Shown here: piece after piece, positions 36,181-47,728 of the stretch
Layout: every line of letters starts with the position of its first letter
Position numbering within the stretch: position 1 is the first letter of the stretch
NCBI RefSeq assembly: GCF_002895435.1
Contig: NZ_POYJ01000002.1
Coordinates: 620,001 to 684,000 of the forward strand
Length of the DNA stretch: 64,000 nt
Direction of reading: 5' to 3'
DNA from: Aquimarina sediminis
Lineage (GTDB): Bacteria; Bacteroidota; Bacteroidia; Flavobacteriales; Flavobacteriaceae
Translations under genes and position numbers: made by a program
Notes under the pieces: generated by a model
Databases searched by the model: none
Seen by the model: the letters and a program-made list of their open reading frames with translations, nothing else
What the model was told of the DNA's origin: nothing

Positions 36181-38940
36181 ATGAGAAAAATTACATTAGT
36201 AATAATGCTGATGGTAAGCATTATTACTACTGCACAAACAACAATTAAAGGACAGGTTGTAGATGATAGTAATCAACCCATTCCTGGGGCTAACATTTCA
36301 TTAAAAGATTCTTCTGTAGGAACTGTAACTGATTTTGATGGTTTTTTTTCATTAACAGTTCAGGAGTCACCTCCTTTTACCATAGCGGTAAGTAGTGTAG
36401 GATTTGAATCTTCTTTAGTTGGTATATCAGTTCAAACTACAGATATAACTATCGTTTTAAAAGAAGGTACAGAGCTTGATGAAGTGGTTATCTCGGCTTC
36501 CAGAACTCCAGAACGTATTTTTGAATCTCCAGTAAGTGTAGAACGTTTTGGGGTTAAAGAGATAAAAAACACACCTTCTGTAGATTTTTATGATGGACTA
36601 GAAAATCTTAAAGGGATCGATATCAACACCAATAGTTTAACATTTAAATCAATTAATGCTAGAGGCTTTGCCACATTTGCCAATACTCGTTTTGTTCAAT
36701 TAGTTGATGGGATGGATAATACAGCGCCGGCTCTTAATTTTGTGCTAGGAAACTTATTGGGAATGACGGAGTTAGATGTAAATAGTGTTGAGCTTCTTCC
36801 AGGAGCTTCTTCAGCCTTGTATGGAGCAAATGCATTTAATGGTATTTTGTTTATGACCAGTAAAAGTCCATTTGATCATACTGGGATTAGTTCCTATTTT
36901 AAGGGAGGAATAACTTCTCAAGAGGCTGCCGGAGATAATGAATTCTATGACTATGGTATTAGAATTGCACATAAATTCTCTAATAAGTTTGCTGCAAAAG
37001 CTAATTTCTCCTATTTGAGAGGTACAGACTGGTTTGCAACAAGTACTGTTAATGTTTTGGATCCAACAACTGATAGATCGGATCCTAATTATGATGGACT
37101 TAATATTTATGGGGATGAAGTAAGTACAAATTTGAGAGGGGTTGGTGTGGCTTTAGTAAATTTAGGAGTTTTGCCTTCAGGAGCAGAGAATCTATTGCCT
37201 AGTGAAGATGTTAGTAGAACGGGGTATGCTGAACAAGATTTGAATGCGTATAAAGCAGAAAGTATCAAATTTGATGCAGCGCTTCATTATAGACCATTTG
37301 CCAATGATTTTGAAATTATTTATAATGGAAAAATAGGGAAAGGAACAACAATTTATCAGGGAGCGAATCGATACTCAATCCGTAATTTTTTCTTGCAACA
37401 ACATAAGATAGAGTTAAAGAATGATAATTTTTTTATACGCGGATATTTAACAGATGAAGATGCGGGAGATTCTTATGACACTAGGTTTACAGGGATTAAT
37501 ATCAACAGAAAGTGGAAAGATGATCAAACATGGTTTGGAGAATATGCAGGAGCCTTTGTTCAGGCTACATTGGCAGGGCAATTACCAGAGCAAGCTCATA
37601 CGATTGCAAGGCAAACAGCTGATACTGGTCGTTTAGTTCCGGGAACTGCGGGGTTTCAAAATGCTTTTAGAGAAGTAACTAATGATCCAAATCTGGCGAC
37701 AGGATCAAAATTCCAAGATGGATCGCAACTCAGACATGTTGATGTGAACTACAATTTTACACATATCACTGGTGATTTTGCTGATATCCAGGTAGGAGGG
37801 TCATTTAGAGAGTATAAATTAAACTCCTCAGGAACGATTTTTACTGATTTTGACGGACCTATTCGATATTCTGAATTTGGTGCGTATACACAAGTTCAAA
37901 AGAAATTTGCTGATGAAAGAGCAAAAGTAACAGCCTCTGTTCGTTATGATAAATCTGAATTGTTTGATGGAAATCTGTCTCCTAGGTTATCTGTTGGATA
38001 TACATTGGGTGAAGAGAGAAGTCATAATATTCGTGCTTCTGTACAAACAGGATTTAGAAACCCTACTACTCAGGATTTATACATTGGATTAGATGTTGGT
38101 AGAGCTGTACTAGTTGGATCAGCAGAAGATAATTTGGATAGAGATGTTAGAACATTTGATGTAAGTGGTGATGGGCAAAATCTTATTGGAGCTAGTTCGG
38201 TTACGGTTTTAGGTAGAGAAGCTTATGAAAATTCATTTTCGGTAAGCTCTGTACAAAATGGAACACCAGAAGCTTCTAATGCAAAACCGGTAGAACCAGA
38301 GAAAATTACAGCATTTGAGGTTGGATATCGTGGTAAGGTAAAGAAGTTTGTAATTGATTTAAGTGGATATTATAACCAGTATAAGGACTTTATATCTACA
38401 GAAAACGTGTTGATTCCTTTGTATGGGCAGGTGGGTGATGGAACATTATCTCTCTTGGCATTACAAAATGGAGACTCGCAGGTGTATCAGGCGTATACAA
38501 ACTCAGATATAGATATAAAATCTTATGGAGCTACAATAGGGGTAAATACCAAGGTTTTTGGAGATTTTGATTTGGGAGCTAATTATACATTTTCTGAACA
38601 GGATTTTGATAAATCCGAAGATCCTGATTTTAGAACAGAGTTTAATACTGCAAAGCATAAAGTGAAAGCGTCCTTTGGGCATGCAAACTTGTTTAAGAAC
38701 TTTGGGTTTAATACAAGTTACAGATGGAGTGATAGTTATTTTTGGGAAGCTTCTTTTGGAAATGGAGATGTGCCTTCTTTTTCGGTTATCGATGCACAGA
38801 TAAATTATAGGATTCCAAAATTAAAAACGACTCTTAAGGTTGGAGCAACTAATATTGGTGGAGATGAGTACTTTACAGCATTTGGAACTGGGTTTGTAGG
38901 ATCACAGTACTACGTTAGTTTGTCAATAAATAATTTGTAA
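36181..38940 (+). CDS. TonB-dependent receptor with carboxypeptidase-regulatory-like N-terminus
   Basis: 919 aa. Signal peptide 1-19 (ending TTAQ), CarboxypepD-reg-like domain at about 21-100 (GQVVDDSNQPIPGANIS), TonB plug at about 105-235 (SINARGFATFANTRFVQLVDGMDN, then SSALYGANAFNGI), and an outer-membrane barrel. It ends in Leu, not the usual aromatic, although the final strand YYVSLSINNL is otherwise normal. 126 bp downstream is a GDSL-family lipoprotein instead of a SusD, so the pair may handle a lipid or ester substrate (inference). Confidence 0.92.
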   Translation: MRKITLVIMLMVSIITTAQTTIKGQVVDDSNQPIPGANISLKDSSVGTVTDFDGFFSLTVQESPPFTIAVSSVGFESSLVGISVQTTDITIVLKEGTELDEVVISASRTPERIFESPVSVERFGVKEIKNTPSVDFYDGLENLKGIDINTNSLTFKSINARGFATFANTRFVQLVDGMDNTAPALNFVLGNLLGMTELDVNSVELLPGASSALYGANAFNGILFMTSKSPFDHTGISSYFKGGITSQEAAGDNEFYDYGIRIAHKFSNKFAAKANFSYLRGTDWFATSTVNVLDPTTDRSDPNYDGLNIYGDEVSTNLRGVGVALVNLGVLPSGAENLLPSEDVSRTGYAEQDLNAYKAESIKFDAALHYRPFANDFEIIYNGKIGKGTTIYQGANRYSIRNFFLQQHKIELKNDNFFIRGYLTDEDAGDSYDTRFTGININRKWKDDQTWFGEYAGAFVQATLAGQLPEQAHTIARQTADTGRLVPGTAGFQNAFREVTNDPNLATGSKFQDGSQLRHVDVNYNFTHITGDFADIQVGGSFREYKLNSSGTIFTDFDGPIRYSEFGAYTQVQKKFADERAKVTASVRYDKSELFDGNLSPRLSVGYTLGEERSHNIRASVQTGFRNPTTQDLYIGLDVGRAVLVGSAEDNLDRDVRTFDVSGDGQNLIGASSVTVLGREAYENSFSVSSVQNGTPEASNAKPVEPEKITAFEVGYRGKVKKFVIDLSGYYNQYKDFISTENVLIPLYGQVGDGTLSLLALQNGDSQVYQAYTNSDIDIKSYGATIGVNTKVFGDFDLGANYTFSEQDFDKSEDPDFRTEFNTAKHKVKASFGHANLFKNFGFNTSYRWSDSYFWEASFGNGDVPSFSVIDAQINYRIPKLKTTLKVGATNIGGDEYFTAFGTGFVGSQYYVSLSINNL

Positions 38941-39066
38941 TCAACGATCATTAAGTAAAGTAAAAGTTGAATATGAAATGAATGTGGCCTAAATTATGAA
39001 TCGTATTCAAAATAACGGCTACATGAGTTTGATTAAGCAATTAAAAACAAAATAAAAAAAGAACAG

Positions 39067-40539
39067 ATGAATACTCAATATAAATGGTTAATACTTCTGC
39101 TTGTTTTTGGATGTATCTCCTGTGAATCAGACGATGATGTATCTGCTGCAGATGAAGAAATTGTAATTACTTCTGGAAATGCCGATTTTTCAAAATATGT
39201 TTCTTTAGGTAATTCTTTAACGGCAGGATTTACTGATGGCGCCTTGTTTATTGCGGGTCAAGAAAATTCGATGCCTAATATTTTGGCACAACAATTTGCC
39301 TTAGCTGGGGGTGGAGAATTTAAGCAACCTTTAATGAATGACAATATAGGAGGGGCTCTTTTGGGAGGGACTCAGATTTTGAACCCAAGATTTTTCTTTG
39401 ATGGAGCCGGTCCAAGTGTTCTTGATGCCGTTCCTACCACGGAGATTACAAATGCAGTAACAGGTCCTTTTAATAATTTAGGGGTTCCGGGAGCAAAAAG
39501 TTTTCATTTACCAGCAGAAGGTTATGGTAATGTGGCAGGAGTAGCTGGTGGATTGGCAAATCCCTATTTTGTAAGAATGGCGTCTAGTCCAACAGCTTCT
39601 GTATTAGGAGATGCAATGGTGCAGAGTCCAACGTTTTTTTCCTTATGGATTGGTAATAATGATGTTTTGGGATATGCACTTTCTGGTGGAGACGGAACAG
39701 ACCCTATAACCGACCAAACAATATTTTCTCAATCTTATAATGCTTTGGTAACAACTCTAACTTCTGGAGGAGCAAAAGGAGTTGGGTTTAATATTCCTGA
39801 TGTAACATCGATACCACATTTTACAACGGTTCCTCATAATCCCGTTCCGTTGGATGAAGCAACGACAGCAGCAGTAAATGGAGCTTATGCAGCTTATAAT
39901 GGTGGTATAGTGCAGGCTTTTGCTTTTTTGGTGAGTCAGAATGTAATATCACAAGAAGACGCAGATGAAGAAATAGCCCGAAGAACAATAAGTTTTACTG
40001 CAGGAGAAGGAAATGCAGTCGTTATTTTGGATGAAAACTTGACCGATTTAACAGGAATAAATTCTGATTTAGTCAACATGAGGCAAGCTACAGTAGGAGA
40101 TCTTTTGGTTTTACCTGCTAGTAGTTTTATAGGAACCTTAGCCGATCCTCAAAACCCCTTATCTGTAAATGGAGTAGCTGTTCCTTTGGCTGATAAGTGG
40201 GTATTAACACCTGAAGAGCAAGAAGAGATAGCAGTTGCAACGACTGCATTTAATTCAATAATAGACACTGCTGTGCAACAAGCAGGTTTGGCATTTGTAG
40301 ATGCAAATACCATTCTAAAGGAAGCTTCGGAGAACGGAGTGATGTTTGATGAGTTTTTATTGCAAGGCAATTTGGTGTTTGGAGGAGCTTTTTCGTTAGA
40401 TGGGGTACATCCTACGGCTAGGGGATATGCCTTTTTGGCTAATAAAGCACTAGAGTCTATAAACGCTACATATGGTTCTAATCTTCCGATGGTAAAAGCA
40501 GTAGATTACTCTACTTTTTATTCGGCTACACTACAATAA
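39067..40539 (+). CDS. SGNH/GDSL hydrolase family lipoprotein
   Basis: 490 aa with a lipoprotein signal (MNTQYKWLILLLVFGCISC, Cys19). GDSL block I appears as YVSLGNSLTAGFTDG, with Asn in place of the usual Asp of GDS. Block III is WIGNNDVLGYAL. Block V is SLDGVHPTARGYAFLANKAL, carrying the DxxH dyad. Likely an outer-membrane or surface esterase or lipase. It follows the TonB receptor on the same strand and ends at a shared terminator. Ligand and ester substrate are unknown. Confidence 0.88.
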   Translation: MNTQYKWLILLLVFGCISCESDDDVSAADEEIVITSGNADFSKYVSLGNSLTAGFTDGALFIAGQENSMPNILAQQFALAGGGEFKQPLMNDNIGGALLGGTQILNPRFFFDGAGPSVLDAVPTTEITNAVTGPFNNLGVPGAKSFHLPAEGYGNVAGVAGGLANPYFVRMASSPTASVLGDAMVQSPTFFSLWIGNNDVLGYALSGGDGTDPITDQTIFSQSYNALVTTLTSGGAKGVGFNIPDVTSIPHFTTVPHNPVPLDEATTAAVNGAYAAYNGGIVQAFAFLVSQNVISQEDADEEIARRTISFTAGEGNAVVILDENLTDLTGINSDLVNMRQATVGDLLVLPASSFIGTLADPQNPLSVNGVAVPLADKWVLTPEEQEEIAVATTAFNSIIDTAVQQAGLAFVDANTILKEASENGVMFDEFLLQGNLVFGGAFSLDGVHPTARGYAFLANKALESINATYGSNLPMVKAVDYSTFYSATLQ

Positions 40540-40556
40540 AAGAATAATATATAATA

Positions 40557-40590
40557 ATAAGCCTGTCTCATATATGAAATGGGCTTTTTT
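40557..40590. terminator. Terminator between convergent GDSL and desaturase genes
   Basis: AAGCCT (40559-40564) pairs with GGGCTT (40581-40586), with an inner TCAT/ATGA stem, followed by TTTT on the plus strand. It lies 20 bp past the GDSL stop and touches the stop codon of the convergent gene. Confidence 0.7.
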
Positions 40591-41863
40591 ATGCAATTTG
40601 CTGAAAAGGTTGAAATCCTTTTTTTCTTTCAATCAATTGAAAGTATAAAGAGCATAAAAAAGAAACAATCATATATCCTAAAATGATGATTGTTGCTCCT
40701 TGAAAAACAGTATCAATACCAAACCAATCACCATTATTTAGTATAAAATACAATCCTAGTGAGAGTTTAATAAATTCGGCAAATAAAGAAATCAAATGTC
40801 TATCCATTAGCGAAGTGTAGGCAAATATTGAAATTGCTAAAAAAATGGAATAATTTACAATTTGGATAAATTCAAGATCTCCTATGTTAATCAATAAATA
40901 ATACATTAACGCTATTGTAATTACTAGCTGCGTCCAAGACCATAGTTTTAGTGTTAATGAGCTTTCTGGTTTGTATTTTTTTCTAGTATATGGGTTGATG
41001 GTAATTTGGATAGGGTATCTTTCTTTTACATCTTCAGGCCTCCACCCAGTGGGCATAAACCATATTTTTATTTTATCAAGCCAGTTTTGAGTTCTCCAGG
41101 CATCTTTAATAATCCCCCATAAATGCATGAAATTAATAAAGAAAGGATTCCATGTGTTCACAGGCTTTTTTACACCATAAACAGGAGGTATGTCAGGAAG
41201 TTCTTCTTGAAAACTACCAAAGAGCTTATCCCAAAAAATGAATATTTCTGCATAATTTTTGTCTAGATACTCATCATTAATTGCGTGGTGAACTCTATGA
41301 TGCGAGGGCGTTACGATAATGTGTTCTAAAAACCCCATTTTATTTATTAATCGAGTATGATACCAAAACTGCGCAAAAAAATGTATCGGAGCGACAAACG
41401 CGACTATTTCTGCAGGAATCCCAAGTAAAGCTAATGGAATATAAAGAAAGAAATAGATAGAAACGATTGCCGAAACATTCTGCCGTAACGCACATGCGAG
41501 ATTATATTCCTCACTACTATGATGAATAATGTGTCTGTTCCAGAATACATTTACAGTATGATTAAAACGGTGAGACCAATATCCTGCAAAATCTAATCCG
41601 ATAAAGGTTAGAGCATAAACTAATATGGTAGATTTGATTTGGAGTAAAGCAATATGCTCAACCATCCATTCATAACTTATAATGATTACCGTTAGGCCAA
41701 TCAGACTTTTAAGAGTGTTTGTTATACCCGAACTGATACTGGAAATAGTATCCATACTCTCATTAACAGGTGTTTTTTTTAACCTGCTTATCAGATACTC
41801 AATAAGGATAAGTACAATAAAACCTGGGATAGCATAGCTCAATGCTGTTGCGTAAGTTTCCAT
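40589..41863 (-). CDS. Sterol desaturase / fatty acid hydroxylase family protein
   Basis: 424 aa membrane protein with di-iron histidine boxes in the usual order: HRFNH, HIIHH, and SHHRVHHAIN after a hydrophobic pair. At least seven transmembrane segments; the C-terminal part (about 300-424) adds further helices beyond the core of about 260 residues. Family members hydroxylate or desaturate C-H bonds of sterols, carotenoids, alkylglycerols or fatty acids. The extended C-terminus resembles alkylglycerol monooxygenase-like members, but the substrate is not deducible. Single gene on this strand. Confidence 0.85.
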   Translation of the reverse strand: METYATALSYAIPGFIVLILIEYLISRLKKTPVNESMDTISSISSGITNTLKSLIGLTVIIISYEWMVEHIALLQIKSTILVYALTFIGLDFAGYWSHRFNHTVNVFWNRHIIHHSSEEYNLACALRQNVSAIVSIYFFLYIPLALLGIPAEIVAFVAPIHFFAQFWYHTRLINKMGFLEHIIVTPSHHRVHHAINDEYLDKNYAEIFIFWDKLFGSFQEELPDIPPVYGVKKPVNTWNPFFINFMHLWGIIKDAWRTQNWLDKIKIWFMPTGWRPEDVKERYPIQITINPYTRKKYKPESSLTLKLWSWTQLVITIALMYYLLINIGDLEFIQIVNYSIFLAISIFAYTSLMDRHLISLFAEFIKLSLGLYFILNNGDWFGIDTVFQGATIIILGYMIVSFLCSLYFQLIERKKGFQPFQQIA

Positions 41864-42040
41864 TATATTTAGTTTTATCTAAAGTTAAGTAAAATATCAA
41901 TTAGTGAAAATTAATTTGTAAACAATTCAAAAACACCATTAAACCTCAAAAAAACAGACGTATTTGTAGGTAAAAATATGAGCGAATGATTACTTCGAAA
42001 AAACAAAACAAAATGAGTTATTTTTTTCATTTTAAAAGAC

Positions 42041-42048
42041 TATATTTG
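42041..42048 (+). promoter_or_regulatory. -7 box for atpD-atpC
   Basis: TATATTTG matches TAnnTTTG; the ATG of atpD is 86 bases further on, leaving a leader of about 80 nt. Confidence 0.55.
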
Positions 42049-42116
42049 CAGCCTGAAAAAAGCTAGTATTCAGTGTAGTTGAGTACTCGATTTTTTAATA
42101 ATAGATTAAATACTAA

Positions 42117-43643
<1,527 letters not shown>

Positions 43644-43734
43644 GTCAATGCTAATGCTGAATCAACTCAGCACAGCACTAAACAAATAAATAACTTAATC
43701 TCGAAATGAATTCGAGATGACAAACAAATTGTCT

Positions 43735-44013
43735 ATGTATTTAGAAATAGTAACACCAGAAGCTGTATTATTTAGTGGAGAAGTAACTTCGGTTGCTGTA
43801 CCAGGAGCAGATGGAGAATTTCAGATGTTAGATAATCATGCGCCGATTATTTCTTTATTAGGTAAAGGAAATGTTAAAGTGTATGGAGATATGGATTTAA
43901 ATGAAGAGGTTGCAGATAAATTTACCAAAGGTGAAAATGGAGCAACATTACTTTCTATTACATCTGGTACTATCGAAATGAAAGATAACAAAGTGATTGT
44001 GCTAGCTGATTAG
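43735..44013 (+). CDS. atpC: F1F0 ATP synthase subunit epsilon
   Basis: 92 aa from ATG 43735 (MYLEIVTPEAVLFSGEV), where Flavobacteriia homologues begin; an ATG at 43717 would add six residues. Beta-sandwich domain with VAVPGADGEFQMLDNHAPIISLL and GTIEMKDNKVIVLAD. The C-terminal regulatory helices of E. coli-type epsilon are missing, as is usual in this group. It couples F1 rotation and lies 91 bp after atpD, ahead of a terminator. Confidence 0.93.
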   Translation: MYLEIVTPEAVLFSGEVTSVAVPGADGEFQMLDNHAPIISLLGKGNVKVYGDMDLNEEVADKFTKGENGATLLSITSGTIEMKDNKVIVLAD

Positions 44014-44040
44014 TTGCTAGGATATTACTTATTAATAATA

Positions 44041-44076
44041 AAAAGACTCCTGTATAATAACAGGAGTCTTTTTTTT
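44041..44076 (+). terminator. Intrinsic terminator after atpC
   Basis: 12-bp stem AAAGACTCCTGT / ACAGGAGTCTTT around ATAATA, with a T run to 44076. Confidence 0.93.
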
Positions 44077-44232
44077 GTAGGTAAACAGTTTGATTATAAA
44101 TATTGGTCAGAACAACAAGAGGATCTAAATGATTGATTTTTAGATAAAATTATGTTAAACTGCCTGATTTAGTTAAAAGGTTTTATACATTTCAAGAGCA
44201 TATTAAATCGCTCTAATATTAAAACCTCACCT

Positions 44233-47070
44233 ATGATTCAAAGACTGATCACCTTTGTAGTTATGCTAAGCACTGTATTGCTGTCTGCTCAGAAAAAACC
44301 GCTGGCTCATACCGACTACGATTTGTGGAAAAATATAACTGATGTGAAAATATCAGAAAAAGGTAAACTAGTTGTTTCTACAATAGAAACTAATACCAAA
44401 AGAGGGAATGGCTATATAGAGATATACAATACCCAAAGTAAAACTAAATCTAAATACCCTAATGGTTACAAGGTTTCGATATCTAAAGATGAGAACTATG
44501 TAGTTTTTCAAAAAAAACCAGATTATCAATTAACTAGAAAAGAAAAAAAGGAAGGTGTTAAAAAAGAAAATCGAACCAAAGATGCCTTGTTTATCTATAG
44601 TGTGAAAAGCAATACTATTTATGATTCTATTCATGAAGTTAAAAAGTATAAAATATCAAAAGAACAAAACTGGCTTATTGTTGAAAAATTTGGAAAGACA
44701 AAAGAAAAAAAATGTACTGTTGTTAATCGCCAAATAGATACATTGGATGCTAGATCCTCACTATCTTTTAAACAAAATTATGCTCTGGTCTATGATTTAA
44801 GAACCCAAAAAAAAGATACTATTCATCAAATAAAAGATTTTGTTTTACCTGAAAATGCAAAGGTTTTCTACTATACGTTAAGAAACAAAAAAGATAAAGA
44901 AAAAGATGTGGGGATTTTTAAATATGACCTAACATCAGGTTCAAAATTTGTTATAGACAGTACTAAGTATACTTATGATAAACTGGCAGTACATAAAGAT
45001 GGAAATAAGCTGATCTATCTATGTGCTACCGATTCTACCTCACTAGATTCTTTAAAATATGAGTTGTATTATTATAAGGATAACTCTTTACAAGTGTTAG
45101 TTGATTCTGCGGGTAAAAATCTAAAAGAAAAATGGAAGCTTAGTAAAGATCAATTACCTTTTTTCTCGGATAGTGGTAAGAGAGCGTACTTCTATTCGAA
45201 GCCAAAAATTATATACTCCAAAGATACTACTTTACTCAAAGAAGAAATACCTCAGGTTGATGTATGGAATTGGCAGGATAAGTTGATTCAACCCGAGCAA
45301 GAATCAAAATTTGAGAAGCTTAATAAAAAGGCATATGTGTCTTACTATAATACAGAAACAAAAAAATATATTCACCTACAGGATAAGACGATAGAGGATC
45401 TTATTTTTGATAAAACCAAAGAACAACAATTTATATTAGGGGCTGTGACATCTCCCTATGATGTCAGGCGATCGTGGGATTACCCTTGGACAAAAGACTA
45501 TTATTTGGTTAATTCTAATACAGGAGATAAGCGAATGATCCTTAAGAATAAAGGACTTCAACCTATTCTTTCTCCCAATGGAAGGTATGTATTGCATTAT
45601 GATATGAAAGAGAAACATTGGTTTTCGATTGATTTGTCTACAATTAAGAGAGTAAATCTTACCAAAGATCTGGTTATTGCATTTCATGATGAAGATGATG
45701 ATCGTCCGGCTTTACCTGCTCCATATGGATTTGGAGGATTTGACTCGATGGGATATGCATTGATTTATGATAAATTTGATATATGGAAGATTTCACTTTC
45801 AGGAGAAGAAAAACCTGTAAACCTTACTAAAAATGGAAGGAAAAATAATATCAGATATAGGACAGAAATGTTGGATTCAGAGGAAAAAACATTAGTCTCA
45901 TATATTGGGAAAGAATTATTAATAACTAGCTTTGACAATACGACCAAAGCTTCAGGGGTATATACGTTGCATAAAGGAAAACTTGTAGAAAAAATTAAAC
46001 CGTCAGAATTCCGAATTACTTCATTTAAGAAGGCAAAACAAGCTGATGTTTTTACCTATAGAAAACAAAATTTCAAGACCTTCTCCGACCTTTACGTTGT
46101 TAAGAACACTTTCCATAAAGGAACTAAAATAACAAATGTAAATCCTCATCAAAAAGATTTTAAATGGGGAACGGCAGAGTTGTTTACCTGGAAAACAGGT
46201 GACGGAAGAAAGCTAGAGGGAATCGTTTATAAACCAGAAAACTTTAACCCCTCAATAAAATACCCTTTGATTACTTATTTCTATGAAAAAAGATCAGATA
46301 GTTATCATTCTTACCATATCCCCAAGCCTAGTGCGTCTATTGTAAATCCATCATATTTGGTGAGTAATGACTATGTGATGTTTGTTCCTGATATTGTATA
46401 TGATGAAGGTAAACCAGGGGCTAGTGCATATAATTGTATAGTGTCTGGAGTAGAAGCTCTGGAAGAGTTAGGGTATATAGATAGTGATAACATAGGGATA
46501 CAAGGGCAGAGCTGGGGTGGATATCAGGTGGCTTATTTAATTACAGTAACAAATAAGTTTAAAGCTGCTATGGCAGGTGCTCCAGTGAGTAATATGACCT
46601 CTGCCTATGGAGGAATAAGATGGAAGTCAGGATTGAGTAGAGCGTTTCAATATGAAAGAACACAAAGTAGACTAGGAAAAAATTTATGGGATGGTTTTGA
46701 TTTGTATATAGAAAATTCACCTCTTTTTGGTATACCGAAGATAGAAACACCCTTACTGATGATGCATAATGATAATGATGGAGCAGTGCCTTATTATCAA
46801 GGAATAGAAATGTTTATGGGGATGCGTAGACTGCAAAAACCTGTTTGGTTGTTAGTGTATAATGAAGAATCTCATAATTTAAAGAAGGTTAAGAATAAAC
46901 AAGATCTATCTATTCGGATGATGCAGTTTTTTGATTATTATCTAAAAGGTAAGCCTGCGCCCAAATGGATGACCAGGGGAGTGCCTAGAATTCAAAAAGG
47001 AAAAGATTTGGGATATGAGTTAGATAGTCTAAGAACATCACCCAGTATTACGCCCAGTTCCAATGAATAA
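44233..47070 (+). CDS. S9 family (prolyl oligopeptidase/DPP-like) peptidase, exported
   Basis: 945 aa. Signal peptide 1-19 (ending LLSAQ), a beta-propeller-like N-terminal part (about 25-640), then an alpha/beta-hydrolase S9 domain (about 650-915). The catalytic triad is visible: Ser in IGIQGQSWGGYQVA, Asp in MMHNDNDGAVPYYQG and His in NEESHNLKK. It would cleave oligopeptides in the periplasm. Longer than typical DPP-IV-like enzymes of about 750 residues. The 3' end overlaps the convergent GNAT gene by 23 bp. Confidence 0.92.
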   Translation: MIQRLITFVVMLSTVLLSAQKKPLAHTDYDLWKNITDVKISEKGKLVVSTIETNTKRGNGYIEIYNTQSKTKSKYPNGYKVSISKDENYVVFQKKPDYQLTRKEKKEGVKKENRTKDALFIYSVKSNTIYDSIHEVKKYKISKEQNWLIVEKFGKTKEKKCTVVNRQIDTLDARSSLSFKQNYALVYDLRTQKKDTIHQIKDFVLPENAKVFYYTLRNKKDKEKDVGIFKYDLTSGSKFVIDSTKYTYDKLAVHKDGNKLIYLCATDSTSLDSLKYELYYYKDNSLQVLVDSAGKNLKEKWKLSKDQLPFFSDSGKRAYFYSKPKIIYSKDTTLLKEEIPQVDVWNWQDKLIQPEQESKFEKLNKKAYVSYYNTETKKYIHLQDKTIEDLIFDKTKEQQFILGAVTSPYDVRRSWDYPWTKDYYLVNSNTGDKRMILKNKGLQPILSPNGRYVLHYDMKEKHWFSIDLSTIKRVNLTKDLVIAFHDEDDDRPALPAPYGFGGFDSMGYALIYDKFDIWKISLSGEEKPVNLTKNGRKNNIRYRTEMLDSEEKTLVSYIGKELLITSFDNTTKASGVYTLHKGKLVEKIKPSEFRITSFKKAKQADVFTYRKQNFKTFSDLYVVKNTFHKGTKITNVNPHQKDFKWGTAELFTWKTGDGRKLEGIVYKPENFNPSIKYPLITYFYEKRSDSYHSYHIPKPSASIVNPSYLVSNDYVMFVPDIVYDEGKPGASAYNCIVSGVEALEELGYIDSDNIGIQGQSWGGYQVAYLITVTNKFKAAMAGAPVSNMTSAYGGIRWKSGLSRAFQYERTQSRLGKNLWDGFDLYIENSPLFGIPKIETPLLMMHNDNDGAVPYYQGIEMFMGMRRLQKPVWLLVYNEESHNLKKVKNKQDLSIRMMQFFDYYLKGKPAPKWMTRGVPRIQKGKDLGYELDSLRTSPSITPSSNE

Positions 47071-47587
47071 TATTCCATTCTAAGCCGTCAGATTCATGTG
47101 TGAGTAATGTCTCAAAACCGATAGCCCGATGAGCATGTAAAGAACGTGTATTGCTAGAAGCTACTTCGGTAATCAGAAAATCGTATTTCTTATGAAGCTC
47201 ACGTTTCATAGTTTGGTATAGACCTCTGAAAACTCCTTGTTTTCTATAAGCCTTATCAATACATACCTGTCCCATTACGATGTATGATGTGTTAGAATCC
47301 AGATGATCGTTAATTTTAGAGAACATGGGTTTTAGTACTTCGATATCATCTTTAAAATCATTGAGCATACATAATGCATAAGCGATGACCTTATTGCCGT
47401 CCTTTGCTATAATATGAGGTTGTTTATTATTCATTTTCTTAAGAATAGTAAGGTCGTGTATTACAGAGACAAATCCTTCAGTTTCTTTTTCTTCCTGAGA
47501 AATAGAGACAGGTAAATTGTTATGTTGTAAAGTGATAATTTGTTCTAGTTCTGCGACAGAAGTAGCTACAGTGTAGATGATGCTCAT
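47048..47587 (-). CDS. GNAT family N-acetyltransferase
   Basis: 179 aa with the GNAT fold. The acetyl-CoA loop is VCIDKAYRKQGVFRGLYQTM (R/QxxGxG/A-like) and motif B is EVASSNTRSLHAHRAIGFETL. Acceptor unknown. Its stop lies inside the 3' end of the S9 peptidase gene. The minus-strand TATATTTG at 47620-47613 is its -7 box, 25 bases before the ATG. Confidence 0.85.
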   Translation of the reverse strand: MSIIYTVATSVAELEQIITLQHNNLPVSISQEEKETEGFVSVIHDLTILKKMNNKQPHIIAKDGNKVIAYALCMLNDFKDDIEVLKPMFSKINDHLDSNTSYIVMGQVCIDKAYRKQGVFRGLYQTMKRELHKKYDFLITEVASSNTRSLHAHRAIGFETLLTHESDGLEWNIIHWNWA

Positions 47588-47612
47588 TTCACTAAAGGTT
47601 TGAAGATGAAAC

Positions 47613-47620
47613 CAAATATA
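47613..47620 (-). promoter_or_regulatory. -7 box for GNAT gene
   Basis: Minus-strand TATATTTG (plus CAAATATA) matches TAnnTTTG. Confidence 0.5.
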
Positions 47621-47713
47621 ATATTATAATAAATTGATAAGGAGGAAACACTTAATTTTATGATTGAATTAAGATAAGTTAAAAACAGGACAGTTTTTAA
47701 GAGGTATTTGTTT

Positions 47714-47721
47714 TATTTTTG
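47714..47721 (+). promoter_or_regulatory. -7 box for biotin operon (leaderless)
   Basis: TATTTTTG ends 7 bases before the bioF ATG at 47729, so the bioF mRNA is predicted to be leaderless. No BirA-type operator was recognised. Confidence 0.55.
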
Positions 47722-47728
47722 AAGCATT

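Noticed and set aside
47639-47679. AAGGAGG followed by a five-codon ORF (ATG near 47660) upstream of bioF
   Set aside because: Spacing is long and the peptide trivial; the bioF promoter lies downstream of it.
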